From Rheinheimera maricola (GTDB lineage Bacteria > Pseudomonadota > Gammaproteobacteria > Enterobacterales > Alteromonadaceae), in assembly GCF_016918075.2 (NCBI RefSeq), contig NZ_JAERPS020000007.1, forward strand, positions 186,001 through 250,000: a stretch of DNA of 64,000 bases, read 5' to 3'. A model generated the notes under the pieces. The model worked only from the letters and a program-made list of their open reading frames with translations, made no database searches and was not told the origin of the DNA. The translations under genes were made by a program, and so were the position numbers. Positions 1 through 9,300 of the stretch are shown piece by piece. Each line of letters opens with the position of its first letter. Position 1 is the stretch's first letter.

Positions 1-10
1 CAAATAAGGA

Positions 11-29
11 GCCTCATCTGAAACGAGGC
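11..29. terminator. Short GC hairpin, terminator-like
   Basis: GCCTC pairs with GAGGC across a 9-base loop and is followed by AATTTTAAT. It could end transcription of a gene lying to the left of the window. The stem is short and the T-run is interrupted, so this is a weak call. Confidence 0.3.
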
Positions 30-123
30 AATTTTAATAGTGTGACGTTAGCCTGTGTTAGCCTTTCTCTAATGATGGCTTTTTTTATGCCGCTATTGCT
101 GTGGTCATTTAGCCCATAGCCAT

Positions 124-819
124 TTGCCAAGCTGGTGCAGTATTGATACCGATGGCGCGCTGGCGGGCATGAGAATAATAAGCGCATGGTTTAGACAGAT
201 GAACTGCTGCATCACCGATACTCTGCTGCTAACCAATGGAACCCCAGTGGAAACTTTCTATTTTAAAATCAGGAAAATATTTATACCGTTTCTGATTACC
301 TCAGCCCTGGTAATTGTCGGTTTTTATGCAGTGGTTTGGTTATCAGTTACAAAGCTCCAGTTGCCTGAGAGTTTTTATGAGGACTATTTGTTACTTGTCA
401 GCTTTGTGCTTCCAGTTGCGGTTAATGTGCTGCTGTTCCGGCCGCGGTTTTGGATATTGCAAAAATCATATGCTGGTTATGCCAGTAATTACACGTTGTA
501 TAATATTTTTATGTTTGGGGCAATTGCTCTGCCAATGATACTTATCGGCGCTTATTTTGAGGAAAATAATTTCGGATTCATTCAGCTGGCACTGATTTTT
601 TATGGTGTCTATGCAGGGATTATTGTTCTGATGCTCATGTTCAGTAAATTGCATGCGGGTTATGCAAGCGTCGTTCCCACCACATTGACCAGTTACATGG
701 CTTCATTGCTTCAGCGTTGTCAACAATACAGGAAGCCTGCACAGTTGCCCGAGCAGGTAACTTTGGCAAAATGGAAACACCGAAACAGAAAGAGCCCGAG
801 AAAACACAGAGGTCTTTAA
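124..819 (+). CDS. Four-helix membrane protein, possible rhomboid-type N-terminal domain
   Basis: The frame encodes up to 231 residues from a TTG. In-frame ATGs at codons 16 and 26 are alternative starts, and none has a clear ribosome site. The recognisable part begins near FYFKIRKIF and has about four hydrophobic helices, an LLFRPRFWIL loop after the second and a basic tail. Hydrophobic pattern plus an RPR loop recalls the N-terminal domain of some rhomboid-family proteins, but the protease core (GxSG, catalytic His) is absent, so it would be a fragment or a stand-alone domain. The first 40 residues contain odd Cys-rich sequence and are probably not translated. Function unknown; the gene stands alone on its strand. 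Confidence 0.45.
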   Translation: MPSWCSIDTDGALAGMRIISAWFRQMNCCITDTLLLTNGTPVETFYFKIRKIFIPFLITSALVIVGFYAVVWLSVTKLQLPESFYEDYLLLVSFVLPVAVNVLLFRPRFWILQKSYAGYASNYTLYNIFMFGAIALPMILIGAYFEENNFGFIQLALIFYGVYAGIIVLMLMFSKLHAGYASVVPTTLTSYMASLLQRCQQYRKPAQLPEQVTLAKWKHRNRKSPRKHRGL

Positions 820-850
820 ATAACTCAAATCAATAGCTACAAAACAGGAC

Positions 851-1174
851 TTAATTTACGTCAATACTGCCATGTTTGCTTTGGGTATACAGGGTGTAAG
901 GCAAGGCCACCGTATCGGCAACTAAGGAAAAACCGCCGTCGATAATAAAAAACGGCACATTGTTAAAACTGTCGCCAAGGTTTTCCTGCCGGCTGGGCTC
1001 GCCGTGCAGCTTGCACAAGTTGTAAGAAAAACCACTATAAATGCGCGGGATGCTCTGGCAGTAGCTACGCTTGCCATGATGCTCAATATTTACATGGCTG
1101 GTACTTGGCGGTAGCGTTTTAACCGTAGCGCAGGCTGTCAGGCTTAGTATCATAGTGAGTAAAACGAGTTTCAT
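851..1174 (-). CDS. YceK/YidQ-like lipoprotein
   Basis: The 107-aa product starts with a lipoprotein signal ending in a lipobox (LTAC, Cys at residue 15), so it should be lipid-anchored. The mature part carries the pattern of the YceK/YidQ (DUF1375) family: a central RIYSGF segment, then a Cys and a short hydrophobic block (VPFFIIDGGFSLVADTVALP) near the end. Members are small outer-membrane lipoproteins of unknown role. The gene is monocistronic and convergent with the preceding gene. Family assignment is from motif memory and length. Confidence 0.65.
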   Translation of the reverse strand: MKLVLLTMILSLTACATVKTLPPSTSHVNIEHHGKRSYCQSIPRIYSGFSYNLCKLHGEPSRQENLGDSFNNVPFFIIDGGFSLVADTVALPYTLYTQSKHGSIDVN

Positions 1175-1560
1175 TGTTCGATATCGCCACTGTCAAAATT
1201 TAGCCAGAGTGTAAATTACTGTATCAATAAAGTAAACGGGGCGGTTAGTGCTGATTGGGCTATGTGCAAGTGGATTGCTAGGGCGCGGAGTTCCGCGCCA
1301 GCATGGTGGCCGGTTGTGTGAGTGGCAGCGCGATAACAGCTAACTTTCTCATCATTGTTCCTTCATGATTATATGCAAATAAAAGCAGCGGATAATACGC
1401 TAGAAATTATTGTTCAGGTGAAATTTTTAATACTAAGGATCAGAGCCAACAGTCGCGCTGGCTGGGAGTTAGTTTGTATGGAATGATGGTATTAAGTTTT
1501 TCACCTCAGTAATAAATGCTGTTGGTGTTATAACAGACTGGTATCAACAGGAGATTATCA
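1175..1560. other. 386-bp intergenic region between divergent genes
   Basis: No convincing gene is seen here. It must hold the divergent promoters of the YceK-like gene (leftward) and the hydrolase (rightward). It contains a compact GC hairpin at 1282-1299 and is AT-rich from about 1360 to 1540. The hydrolase ribosome site (AGGAG) sits at its right end. Confidence 0.5.
1282..1299. repeat. Perfect GC-rich hairpin
   Basis: GGCGCGG and CCGCGCC are separated by the tetraloop AGTT. There is no T-run on either side, so it is not a standard terminator. It could act on the leftward promoter region or be a solitary repeat. Confidence 0.4.
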
Positions 1561-2595
1561 TTGAATAGGTTATTCCAGACATTGTGTCATGTGGCTATAT
1601 GGGCGGGTTCATTAGTCGTGTTGACAGGTTGTCAGCCGTCATCCGCACGCCAACAAGCGATAGAAAATTATTCAATCGACCAGAACCACTATGCTAAATT
1701 CGTGAATGAGGATCCAGAAACCCTCAATACTGAACAGCTCTATAATCGTGCACTTACGCTTTGGGGAGACGACTATACAGAGCTGCGGGTGCCGACATCT
1801 TTTGGGGTGGCGCAAGTTGTAGTTTCCGGCCCTGCCGATGGTTATCCGCTTGTACTGCTGCATGGTATGAATACAAACTCTACTATGTGGTACCCAAATG
1901 TTCCTTGGTTTGCTCGCGATTATCAGGTCTATGCCATTGATTACCTATTAGGCAGTGGCAAGTCTGAACCAAGCAAAACCATCGATGACGTTGCGCAGGT
2001 GATAGCTTGGTATGATGAAATATTCAACACCTTAGCGCTGGAACAGTTTGCCTTGGTTGGCGCATCACAAGGTGGCTGGTTCGCTACCCAATTTGCCCTG
2101 AAGGAGCCAAAAAAAGTTGGCCAGTTAGTGTTGTTAAGTCCGGCCCAAACTTTTGGCTGGATAAAACCCAGCTTAGATGTTTTTAAAAATGTGTACTTCG
2201 CACTTAACCCTGACAGAAGTCAGCTAAGAGACGTGCTGCAAACTATGTCGACAAACATTGATAACATTGACCAGCTGTACATCGACCAGTTTTATCGCTA
2301 TGCAACCACCAATACGTCGTTGCCAGACTTGTTGAGCCAGATGACGCCCTTTGATGATGATTTACTCCGCGGTTTAGCGATACCAACGCTGGTGCTAGTT
2401 GGCGATCAAGATATTATCAACTCGCCGGAAAGCCTGGAACAAGCCCAGCAGATTTTACCCTGTGTTGAAACAGCTACTGTTGCTAATGCTGGCCACTTCC
2501 TTAGCGTCGATAATGCGCATAGTGTGAACAAAAGAGTGCTTCAGTTTATCAGCGCGAGAAGAAAGGAACATGGCTGCAAAATGCCAAACAAATAA
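1561..2595 (+). CDS. Alpha/beta-hydrolase fold lipoprotein
   Basis: A TTG start is chosen because AGGAG lies about 8 bases upstream and translation begins directly with a lipoprotein signal (lipobox LTGC, Cys 24). The 344-aa protein has the alpha/beta-hydrolase layout: oxyanion-region HGMN at 101-104, nucleophile elbow GASQGG with Ser169, acid Asp282 or Asp284 in VGDQD, and His312 in NAGHF. It is therefore probably an envelope-anchored esterase, lipase or peptidase; the substrate cannot be told from the sequence. It stands alone, with decayed DNA immediately downstream. Confidence 0.8.
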   Translation: MNRLFQTLCHVAIWAGSLVVLTGCQPSSARQQAIENYSIDQNHYAKFVNEDPETLNTEQLYNRALTLWGDDYTELRVPTSFGVAQVVVSGPADGYPLVLLHGMNTNSTMWYPNVPWFARDYQVYAIDYLLGSGKSEPSKTIDDVAQVIAWYDEIFNTLALEQFALVGASQGGWFATQFALKEPKKVGQLVLLSPAQTFGWIKPSLDVFKNVYFALNPDRSQLRDVLQTMSTNIDNIDQLYIDQFYRYATTNTSLPDLLSQMTPFDDDLLRGLAIPTLVLVGDQDIINSPESLEQAQQILPCVETATVANAGHFLSVDNAHSVNKRVLQFISARRKEHGCKMPNK

Positions 2596-2683
2596 CCCGC
2601 TTGATAGCACTGGAGCGCTAAGTGTCGGAATATGGTGGTTGAGCGCATTTCAACTAATTAGCGACGCCACTTTTTTTCTGCCT

Positions 2684-2878
2684 TCATTGGGGCTGGTGAG
2701 AGTCAGCGCTCAGTAGTGTGATGCCTAACCAGATAAACCAAATAAGCTGAGTAATACCAAAAGCATCTTTCAGATAAGGCAGGGTATGCAGTACGGTGAG
2801 GATGCCTAAGCTGCCGACGACCAGCCCCAGCAGATGCAGTGGCCCGTTACTCTTTAGTGCTTTTCCAGACTTAAGCTT
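2684..2878 (-). pseudogene. C-terminal remnant of a small membrane protein
   Basis: On the minus strand about 64 codons are open, reading through GPLHLLGLVVGSLGILTVLH and ITQLIWFIWLGITLL to a TGA at 2684-2686. It looks like two genuine membrane helices but has no start codon, being cut at about 2878 by a stop just where AraC-like sequence begins on the other strand. A second open piece on the same strand at 3303-3395 may be the N-terminal part of the same gene. Parent family not identified. Confidence 0.4.
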
Positions 2879-3326
2879 TATTTATATTGCCAGTTTGCCG
2901 ATAACCGCTGCCCCTGACGAGCTAGTAGCAACAACCGATAATGCTAAGTATCAGCGCTCTGCCTTAGGTGAAACCCAGGCACAACGCATTGCTGCTAAGG
3001 TGCAACAGGCAGTGCACAGCGGGCAGCTGTATTTAGATCCGGCGCTAACTTTATACAAATTGGCAGAGCATATTGGCGTGTCGGCGCAATACTTGTCGCA
3101 AACACTAAACCAGACTCTGCAACAATCATTCTACGACTATATTAACGAAGCCAGAATTGCTGCCGCTATGCAGCAGCTGCAGCAAACCGATGACAGCGTG
3201 CTCACCATTGCGATGGCCGTTGGCTTCAATGCCCGCTCTTCATTCTACAAAGCCTTTAAAAACTGCACCGGCCTGACACCCGCAGAATACCGGGCACAGC
3301 GATCAATGCCAGGAAGGGCACGATAA
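2796..3326 (+). pseudogene. AraC-family regulator fragment (C-terminal HTH domain only)
   Basis: From about residue 28 (2880 onward) the frame encodes the DNA-binding half of an AraC/XylS regulator: HTH-1 at about 84-106 (TLYKLAEHIGVSAQYLSQTL) and the HTH-2 signature at about 142-166, including VGFNARSSFYKAF and GLTPAEYR. The pre-HTH linker (KYQRSALGE, then YLDPALTL) is typical of AraC proteins with an N-terminal multi-helix membrane sensor, which is missing. The first 27 codons are antisense to a membrane-gene remnant and not AraC-like. It is probably a decayed, truncated gene; a short functional HTH protein cannot be excluded. No ribosome site is evident. Confidence 0.6.
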
Positions 3327-3395
3327 AGCCAAGCCAACAGCAGCCAGTGCCATCAGCTTGTGGGTGTGACTAAGCCACGGTTCAGTTTGTGGTCT
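3303..3395 (-). pseudogene. N-terminal remnant of a small membrane protein
   Basis: A short open stretch on the minus strand reads EPWLSHTHKLMALAAVGLAL before running out of homologous-looking sequence near the 3' end of the AraC fragment. Its composition and helix pattern resemble the start of a small membrane protein whose C-terminal piece could be the remnant at 2684-2878. The link between the two pieces is inference. Confidence 0.3.
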
Positions 3396-3433
3396 TTAGT
3401 ATCAGACAATGATCAATAACCCCTTGCTATATA

Positions 3434-4144
3434 ATGAAAAAATTTCTAATTATTATCGTTGCTGTGTTGGCGGTGCTCTATGGTTTGTGGCAGCTGTCGT
3501 CTGCCCGCAGCTATCAGCTGTTTGGCGAGCTGGTACATCGGGTAGAAATCGGCGACAAAGTAATAGCCCTGACTTTTGACGATGGCCCGTCTAAACGCTA
3601 TACCGATGAAGTGTTGACAATACTGGCGGCAGAGCAAGTGAGGGCGACCTTTTTTGTTACCGGTAAAGAAACCAAGCAAAATCTGGCCCAGGCCCGGCAA
3701 CTGCTGGCTGCTGGACATCAGCTTGGGAATCACAGCTATAGCCATCCGCGGATGCTGTTTATGTCGCGAGCGACTGTTGCCAGTGAGATTGAGCAAACCG
3801 ACGCGGCTATCCGCGCGGCGGGTTATCAGGGCGATATTCTGTTTCGACCGCCTTACGGTAAGAAACTTTTAATGCTACCTTGGTATCTGGCACAGCAAAA
3901 CCGGCTGACCATTATGTGGGATCTGGAACCGGAAACCGACCCCAAGTTTGCCAAAGATGCTCAGGCGATGGCCGACTATGTGATAAACAATGCCAGACCC
4001 GGCAGCATAGTTTTGTTGCATGTGATGTACCAAAGCCGGCAGACCTCGCGTGAGGCACTGCCGTTGATTATCAGAGGGTTAAAGTTGCAGGGTTATCGTT
4101 TTGCCACTGTCAGCGAGTTACTGACGATGCGCGCTCAGAGTTAA
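3434..4144 (+). CDS. Polysaccharide deacetylase (NodB/CE4) family, membrane-anchored
   Basis: This is a 236-aa protein with a single N-terminal membrane anchor or uncleaved signal (residues 4-22) and a NodB-homology domain. Motif 1 TFDDGP is at 47-52 with the catalytic and metal Asp pair 49/50. Motif 2 HSYSHP gives metal ligands His100 and His104. Motif 3 RPPYG is at 138-142. Such enzymes remove acetyl groups from N-acetylglucosamine-type polymers, here probably in the periplasm. The 3' end overlaps the convergent acyltransferase gene by 35 bp, so both mRNAs share antisense sequence. The start follows AT-rich DNA without a strong ribosome site. Confidence 0.85.
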   Translation: MKKFLIIIVAVLAVLYGLWQLSSARSYQLFGELVHRVEIGDKVIALTFDDGPSKRYTDEVLTILAAEQVRATFFVTGKETKQNLAQARQLLAAGHQLGNHSYSHPRMLFMSRATVASEIEQTDAAIRAAGYQGDILFRPPYGKKLLMLPWYLAQQNRLTIMWDLEPETDPKFAKDAQAMADYVINNARPGSIVLLHVMYQSRQTSREALPLIIRGLKLQGYRFATVSELLTMRAQS

Positions 4145-5327
4145 CCACTGGCAGCTTTACCTTTAAACCAAATAGCCAGCGGCTGAGCCAGAAGCGTTTT
4201 ACTATCTCATAGCCGACCCAGCAGCCGGCGCAGGTCAGCGCAATAAGCAATACCGCTTCAATCGCTACCGGTAACGCCAGTGCTTTTAGCCATGCTGCAA
4301 ACACGACAATTAATGTTTGGTGTAGCATATACCAGGGCAAGATAGCGTTATTACAGTAGTGCAGCAGGCTGCCGTCTTTGTCCAGCTTATTGGTTGGCTG
4401 GTTCAGGTAACGGCCGGCGTAGCCGATTAAGGCTAAGATCCAGCCCCAGTGGTTTAGGGCCAGTACCACGCCAACAATCAATCTGCCGCTAACGGACTCG
4501 GCAAAGCTGGCCGGAATACTGTCTAGCAGACCGTTGCGATCGGCAATAATCAGGCTGTAGCAAAGCATGGCGGCCAGCATAAACCAACGCCGATACACTA
4601 TTACTTTTTGCCACCAGTTGCCTTGCAGCGCAAACAGGTAACCGGCAATAAACACACTGAAATATTTAGCATGGTTATACCAGTCATCTACTAAGGCATG
4701 GCTAGATGGATAGGCTTGGCGCAGGAAATACCAGGCACAGATAAGTGTCGCCATTGCCGTCAGCAGGGCAACTTTACCCGGCAGTCGTTGCAATTGCTTC
4801 GCCAGCATATTTAAGACTGGCGAGGCAAGCAGCGCCAGTACGCTGTAGCACCATAAGTAGGGTATAAACCACAAGTGATTCCAGGTTAACAAGCCGATGG
4901 GGCTGTGGTGCTCTGGCAATAATGCAGTATTCGGGTTGATATAATGCCACCAGAAGTTGATAAAGCCAGGCTCAATTAACTGCTGTGATAAGGCTTCATA
5001 ATATACTTGCGGCACCACCACGATAAACATTCCACACAGTAAAGGTATTAGTAGCCGGTTTGAGCGCAGGCCAAACAGCTTAAGCGCCTGGCTGCGGCGC
5101 TGGGCAAGTGCCAGCGCCATAGCAGAAATAAAAAAGATTAAAGACATACGCCACGGGTTGGTTAAGATCATCAGGTTTTGCAGCGTTTCGCTGGTGTGGT
5201 CACTTTTAATATGCCAGCCCCAGTCGGCGACATAATACATACCAATGTGATACAAAATCAGCAGACCAAAAGCCAGCGTGCGCAGCCAGTCCAGGTCGTA
5301 GCGACGATTATCCGTAGTGAATGTCAT
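4110..5327 (-). CDS. Acyltransferase-3 family membrane protein (OpgC-like)
   Basis: The start is placed at the internal ATG (5327) because GGAG lies about 8 bases upstream and the family N-terminus, RRYDLDWLRTLAFGLLILYH, follows at once. That start gives 405 aa with about ten membrane helices. The RxxxLDxLR-type opening, His in YHIGMYY and SDHTS loop are typical of acyltransferase-3 proteins, which move acyl groups (acetyl, succinyl) from cytoplasmic donors to extracytoplasmic glycans; OpgC modifies osmoregulated periplasmic glucans. The neighbouring deacetylase suggests both act on an envelope glycan. The substrate is unknown. Confidence 0.8.
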   Translation of the reverse strand: MTFTTDNRRYDLDWLRTLAFGLLILYHIGMYYVADWGWHIKSDHTSETLQNLMILTNPWRMSLIFFISAMALALAQRRSQALKLFGLRSNRLLIPLLCGMFIVVVPQVYYEALSQQLIEPGFINFWWHYINPNTALLPEHHSPIGLLTWNHLWFIPYLWCYSVLALLASPVLNMLAKQLQRLPGKVALLTAMATLICAWYFLRQAYPSSHALVDDWYNHAKYFSVFIAGYLFALQGNWWQKVIVYRRWFMLAAMLCYSLIIADRNGLLDSIPASFAESVSGRLIVGVVLALNHWGWILALIGYAGRYLNQPTNKLDKDGSLLHYCNNAILPWYMLHQTLIVVFAAWLKALALPVAIEAVLLIALTCAGCWVGYEIVKRFWLSRWLFGLKVKLPVVNSERASSVTR

Positions 5328-5438
5328 AGTAAAACTCCGTCGTTGCAGTTGCGTTTTCATTTGTGTAATAGTGCGCTGCTGACCTGGCATGAGACACAGT
5401 AGAATGGCCGCACGGCGGCAAACAGGGATAACAGGTGG

Positions 5439-6326
5439 ATGGGTGTGACGAACGATAAGACAACAAGCCTATTTGAGCGCTTTGACCAGCGCCCCACGCT
5501 ATACAGCTATCTGCTGTTGGCGCTGTATTTTTTTATTAATGCCGCCATTAACGCCAGTTCTGTGTGGATGGAGCACAGCCGCGATAGCGGCAGCGGCTTG
5601 CAGTTGTGGGAGCCCATCGTCTGGGAATACAGCAGCGCCATCAGCACTTTGTTACTTTTTCCGCTGCTGTTCTGGTGGTTTAACCGCTATCCGTTGCAAC
5701 TAAGTAGCATTCGCCGGCAGTTGTTGGCGCATTTGCTGGGTAGCCTGCTGTTTTCAGTGCTTCATGTCAGCCTGATGGTTGCCATGCGCGAACTGGTTTA
5801 CCACTGGCAGGGCGGCAACTATAACTTTGGCCCCGTAATGCGCGAGTTTTTTTACGAATACCGCAAAGATGCCTGGGGCTATTTGTCGTTTCTACTTGGT
5901 TATCAGCTGGTGCTGTTTGTCTACAGCCGGATAAAAGGTGAGGCGCATCAGCTTGATAACGCCGAAGATAGCGGCACTATGCCGCTGGGCAAGGCACCGG
6001 AGCATTTTTTGGTAAAGAAGCTGGATAAAGAGTTTTTGATCCGCACCGATGACATCGAATGGCTGGAGGCCAGTGGCAATTACGTTAACCTGCACAGTAA
6101 AGGCCGCATTTATCCGCTGCGCGCTACCTTAAGTAATACCCTGACGCAACTCAGCAGCAAAGGCTTTAGCCGCATTCACCGCAGCCTGGCGGTAAACCAT
6201 CATGTCATTGACAGCATCAGCTATGACAGCAGCGGTGATGGCGACATTTTACTAAAAAGCGGCCAGCAGCTCGCACTGTCGCGCCGCTATAAAGACGCGT
6301 TCAGGGCAGCTTTGCAGCCAGACTAA
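5439..6326 (+). CDS. Membrane-bound LytTR-domain transcriptional regulator
   Basis: The 295-aa protein has about four helices in its first 165 residues and a LytTR DNA-binding domain at about 190-290: FLIRTDDIEWLEASGNYVNL, then FSRIHRSLAVN, then LALSRRYKDAF at the end. Membrane-anchored LytTR proteins act as one-component regulators that read the membrane or a ligand and bind DNA directly. The gene ends just before, and converges with, an ABC transporter operon followed by a separate LytS/LytR pair, so the block has two LytTR regulators. Its target is unknown. Confidence 0.82.
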   Translation: MGVTNDKTTSLFERFDQRPTLYSYLLLALYFFINAAINASSVWMEHSRDSGSGLQLWEPIVWEYSSAISTLLLFPLLFWWFNRYPLQLSSIRRQLLAHLLGSLLFSVLHVSLMVAMRELVYHWQGGNYNFGPVMREFFYEYRKDAWGYLSFLLGYQLVLFVYSRIKGEAHQLDNAEDSGTMPLGKAPEHFLVKKLDKEFLIRTDDIEWLEASGNYVNLHSKGRIYPLRATLSNTLTQLSSKGFSRIHRSLAVNHHVIDSISYDSSGDGDILLKSGQQLALSRRYKDAFRAALQPD

Positions 6327-6341
6327 CAGTTGTCGTCTGGC
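6317..6341. terminator. Bidirectional hairpin between convergent genes
   Basis: GCCAGAC pairs with GTCTGGC around the stop codon of the LytTR gene, just beyond the 3' end of the convergent permease gene. No strong T-run follows. It could act as a weak shared terminator. Confidence 0.35.
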
Positions 6342-6349
6342 GGCAGGTT

Positions 6350-9300
6350 TTACGGTTTGCTGCTGTCTTCCAACAACAGGCTTAGATCTGTGCCCAAGAA
6401 TAAGTCTGTCACCAGTTGCTGCTGATGCGGGCTAACCTGTGCCTGCAATGCCCGGACAAAATCCATCGAAGTGGCCGGTGTTTGCGGATAAGCGTTTTGC
6501 TGCCATAACTGCCGCAGTGCCTGGCTGATGACGGCATCGCCCAATTGCTGGCGCAAGATGGCAAACACCAGTGTTGCGCGGGAGTAGAGATCATGGTTTG
6601 CCGTGGCATCGATGAGCGCGGGTGTTTGCTGGCTGCTGCGCCTGACTGCCAGCGCAAAACGTTCACGCTCATACTTTACCAGTGCCTGCATGGCTTTTGT
6701 ACCGTAGCGCTGTTCCAACAATACCAGCTCTATATATTTTGCTAAGGGTTCGATTAAAAAGGCGCTGTCTTCTAACACCCCGTTGCCAATATCATGGCCA
6801 AACCATTGGTGCGCGGTTTCGTGCACGGCGCGGCGATAACGCTGATCAAAGCCGGCGTCGGCAGCAGGTTCAGCGCGAAAGCCGACCCGGTGGTTAATCA
6901 TCATGATCTGTGGCAGGGCATAGCCGGTGGCGCCCATATCGGGTGTGGCCAGCAAACTGAGCTGGCTGCCGCGATAGGGCGCGATATGCTGCGTCATCCA
7001 GTCCAGTGTGTCCTGCATCGCTTGCATATTCAGCTTAGCCGCCGCATTTAGCTGCGGGCTGTACACAGTTAGCCTGACATCGCCGTGCTGTTGGCTTAGC
7101 ACGTCGCCGGCTAATGAATACCACACTGGCAAGTTACGCATGGCTGTACTGGTGTGATACTCGGCATAATTGCGGCCCTGCTGCTGCCACTGTCGCACCG
7201 CCTTACCCTGTGCTAACGGCGTTTGCCCACTGTCGGTAGACACCACTGAGCGCAAGGTTACCCAGTCGTAACTGGCCGCTGTTAGCTGAGGTGTGGCAAA
7301 CAGCACGGATGGCTTAAGCAGATTAAGCGGCGCCAGACCATATTGCCGGCGCTGTTGTTCATCTCGTAGCTGATACTCCATCTGAAAGCCGATACTCGGT
7401 ATTAACGGCATGCCGCGCAAATAGCTAAACGACGGTTTCACAAATTGCGGCATTACCGCGGGCCAGTGTTTGGGCTGTTTAAAGGTCAGCTTGCTGTGCA
7501 GCTGCAATGTTTCTCCCGGCATCATGGCGTTGGCTAATAGCAGCGTATGCTGCCCCAGTTGTTGATCCACGCTGGCAGTATGCGCGACGGACAGCTTAAG
7601 CTCGCTTATTACCGTGGCAGAGTAATTGCCCACTAATAGCTTAGTAATGGGCTGCGTCGTGTGGTTTTGCAGCGTGTAATTTAACGCAAAAGCCGCTTCG
7701 CCCTGCTTTGGATAAATATCTACCTGCGCCTCAATATGCGTTAGCGTCGGCTGGGCGATGGTGGCCCAGTTGGCATAACGTTGTTCGTAATCTGCCCGCC
7801 ATTGTTCGCGTAAATCTGAGCTCATTAGTGGCCGTTCGGCAATAATATTAAGGTGTAAGTTAACCCCACTGTACACCGCCAATGCCAGCAACAGGCCAGA
7901 GCTCAGCGTTAGCTTGCCGCGCTTTGGATTAGTAAAACTGCCGGTACGGTGCGACCATTGTGCGGCTAGCCACAGTAAAGCAAAGGTTAGTAGCAGCCAA
8001 AAGCTCATAAATGGCCAGTATACCGATTGGCTTTGCTCAAAATGCCAAAAGGCATCGGCCGGTTGCAGTGGTGAGCCGGCAATATTCCACAGGGTGTGCG
8101 TTAGGCCTAATTTGCCGCTAAGCGGCGTGTACTTCATCAGGAAAATACCGCAGCACCAGGCCGCAGCCATTAACGGTGAGCGGCAAATGGCATGCAATAC
8201 ACTAAACAGCGCACCGAGTAGCCATAACGATAGCGCCACTTTGCCCAGTATCTCAGGATAGTACTGCAGTTGGACATCGCTGTACGCCAGCCATTCTGCC
8301 GCCAGGCAGCCCAAAGCACCCAGCAGCATCAGCAACAAAATAAGTGCCGTTAACGCCAGTGTATGGCTTGCCATCAGTATGCCAGAGCCTACGGGTGTTG
8401 CGGCAATCAGCTCGGCCATGGCAGTGTGGCGGTTACGCCAGCTCAGCTGCCAGGTCCAGAGTAACACCAGCAAACCACCGACTAATGGCAGCACGTCATC
8501 GGCAATGCGATTAAGCGCATCCAGGCTAGTGGGGCTAAGCACTGCCAGCGGCTCGGCATAGTTGATGCCAGACAGTACCTCGTTAAACATCAGCAACACC
8601 CAGCCCAGCAAGAACAGTTGGTTTAGCCGTTGCTGCAGCAAGGTGAGTAGTGCTGTGCGGGTAAGTTGCCATAGCTGCAGTGCTGCTTTGGGGGCGGTGG
8701 TCACCGCCTGATAAGCGGGGGGCGGATTGGTGTCGTGGCTTATTTCGCTATGCCAGGGTTTTGCGGCGCTGTTGTGTGGTTTAAGCCGCAACGTGATAAA
8801 AAACAGCCCGTCAGCCAGCAGGCAAAACAGTAGCCGGTTCAGGTAAAAAATCAGGTCGCCATACAGCTGAGGTGCGCTGTGCTGATATAAGGCGATTAGG
8901 GCGGTATTGCCGAATGGGTCGAGCAGGCGCATAGCATTAAACAGCCAGTCGTAGCGGATAGAACTGCCGGCTAGCATTGGTGCACCGGTCAGGCTGGCCA
9001 GTATCAGATAGCCTAACCACAGGCAACCAAACAGCGCATACAGCAGCACGCTAGAGTTAAAACGTTGAGCTAAACACCCGGCCAATGCGGTGTAAAACGC
9101 GCAAGCCGGCACAGCCAACAGCGCAAAGTCCCATAGGCTGATTGCCAGCAGCGAGGGCTGAAAACCGAATTCGCGGCCAAGCATAAAGTAGATAATCATA
9201 AAGCCTGCCAGCATTAGGCCGGCACATAGCACAAACATCAGCGCTAAGCGGGAAAATAAGCGCTGCGGCGGACTTAGCGGTGTGGCTAAAATCAGCTCTG

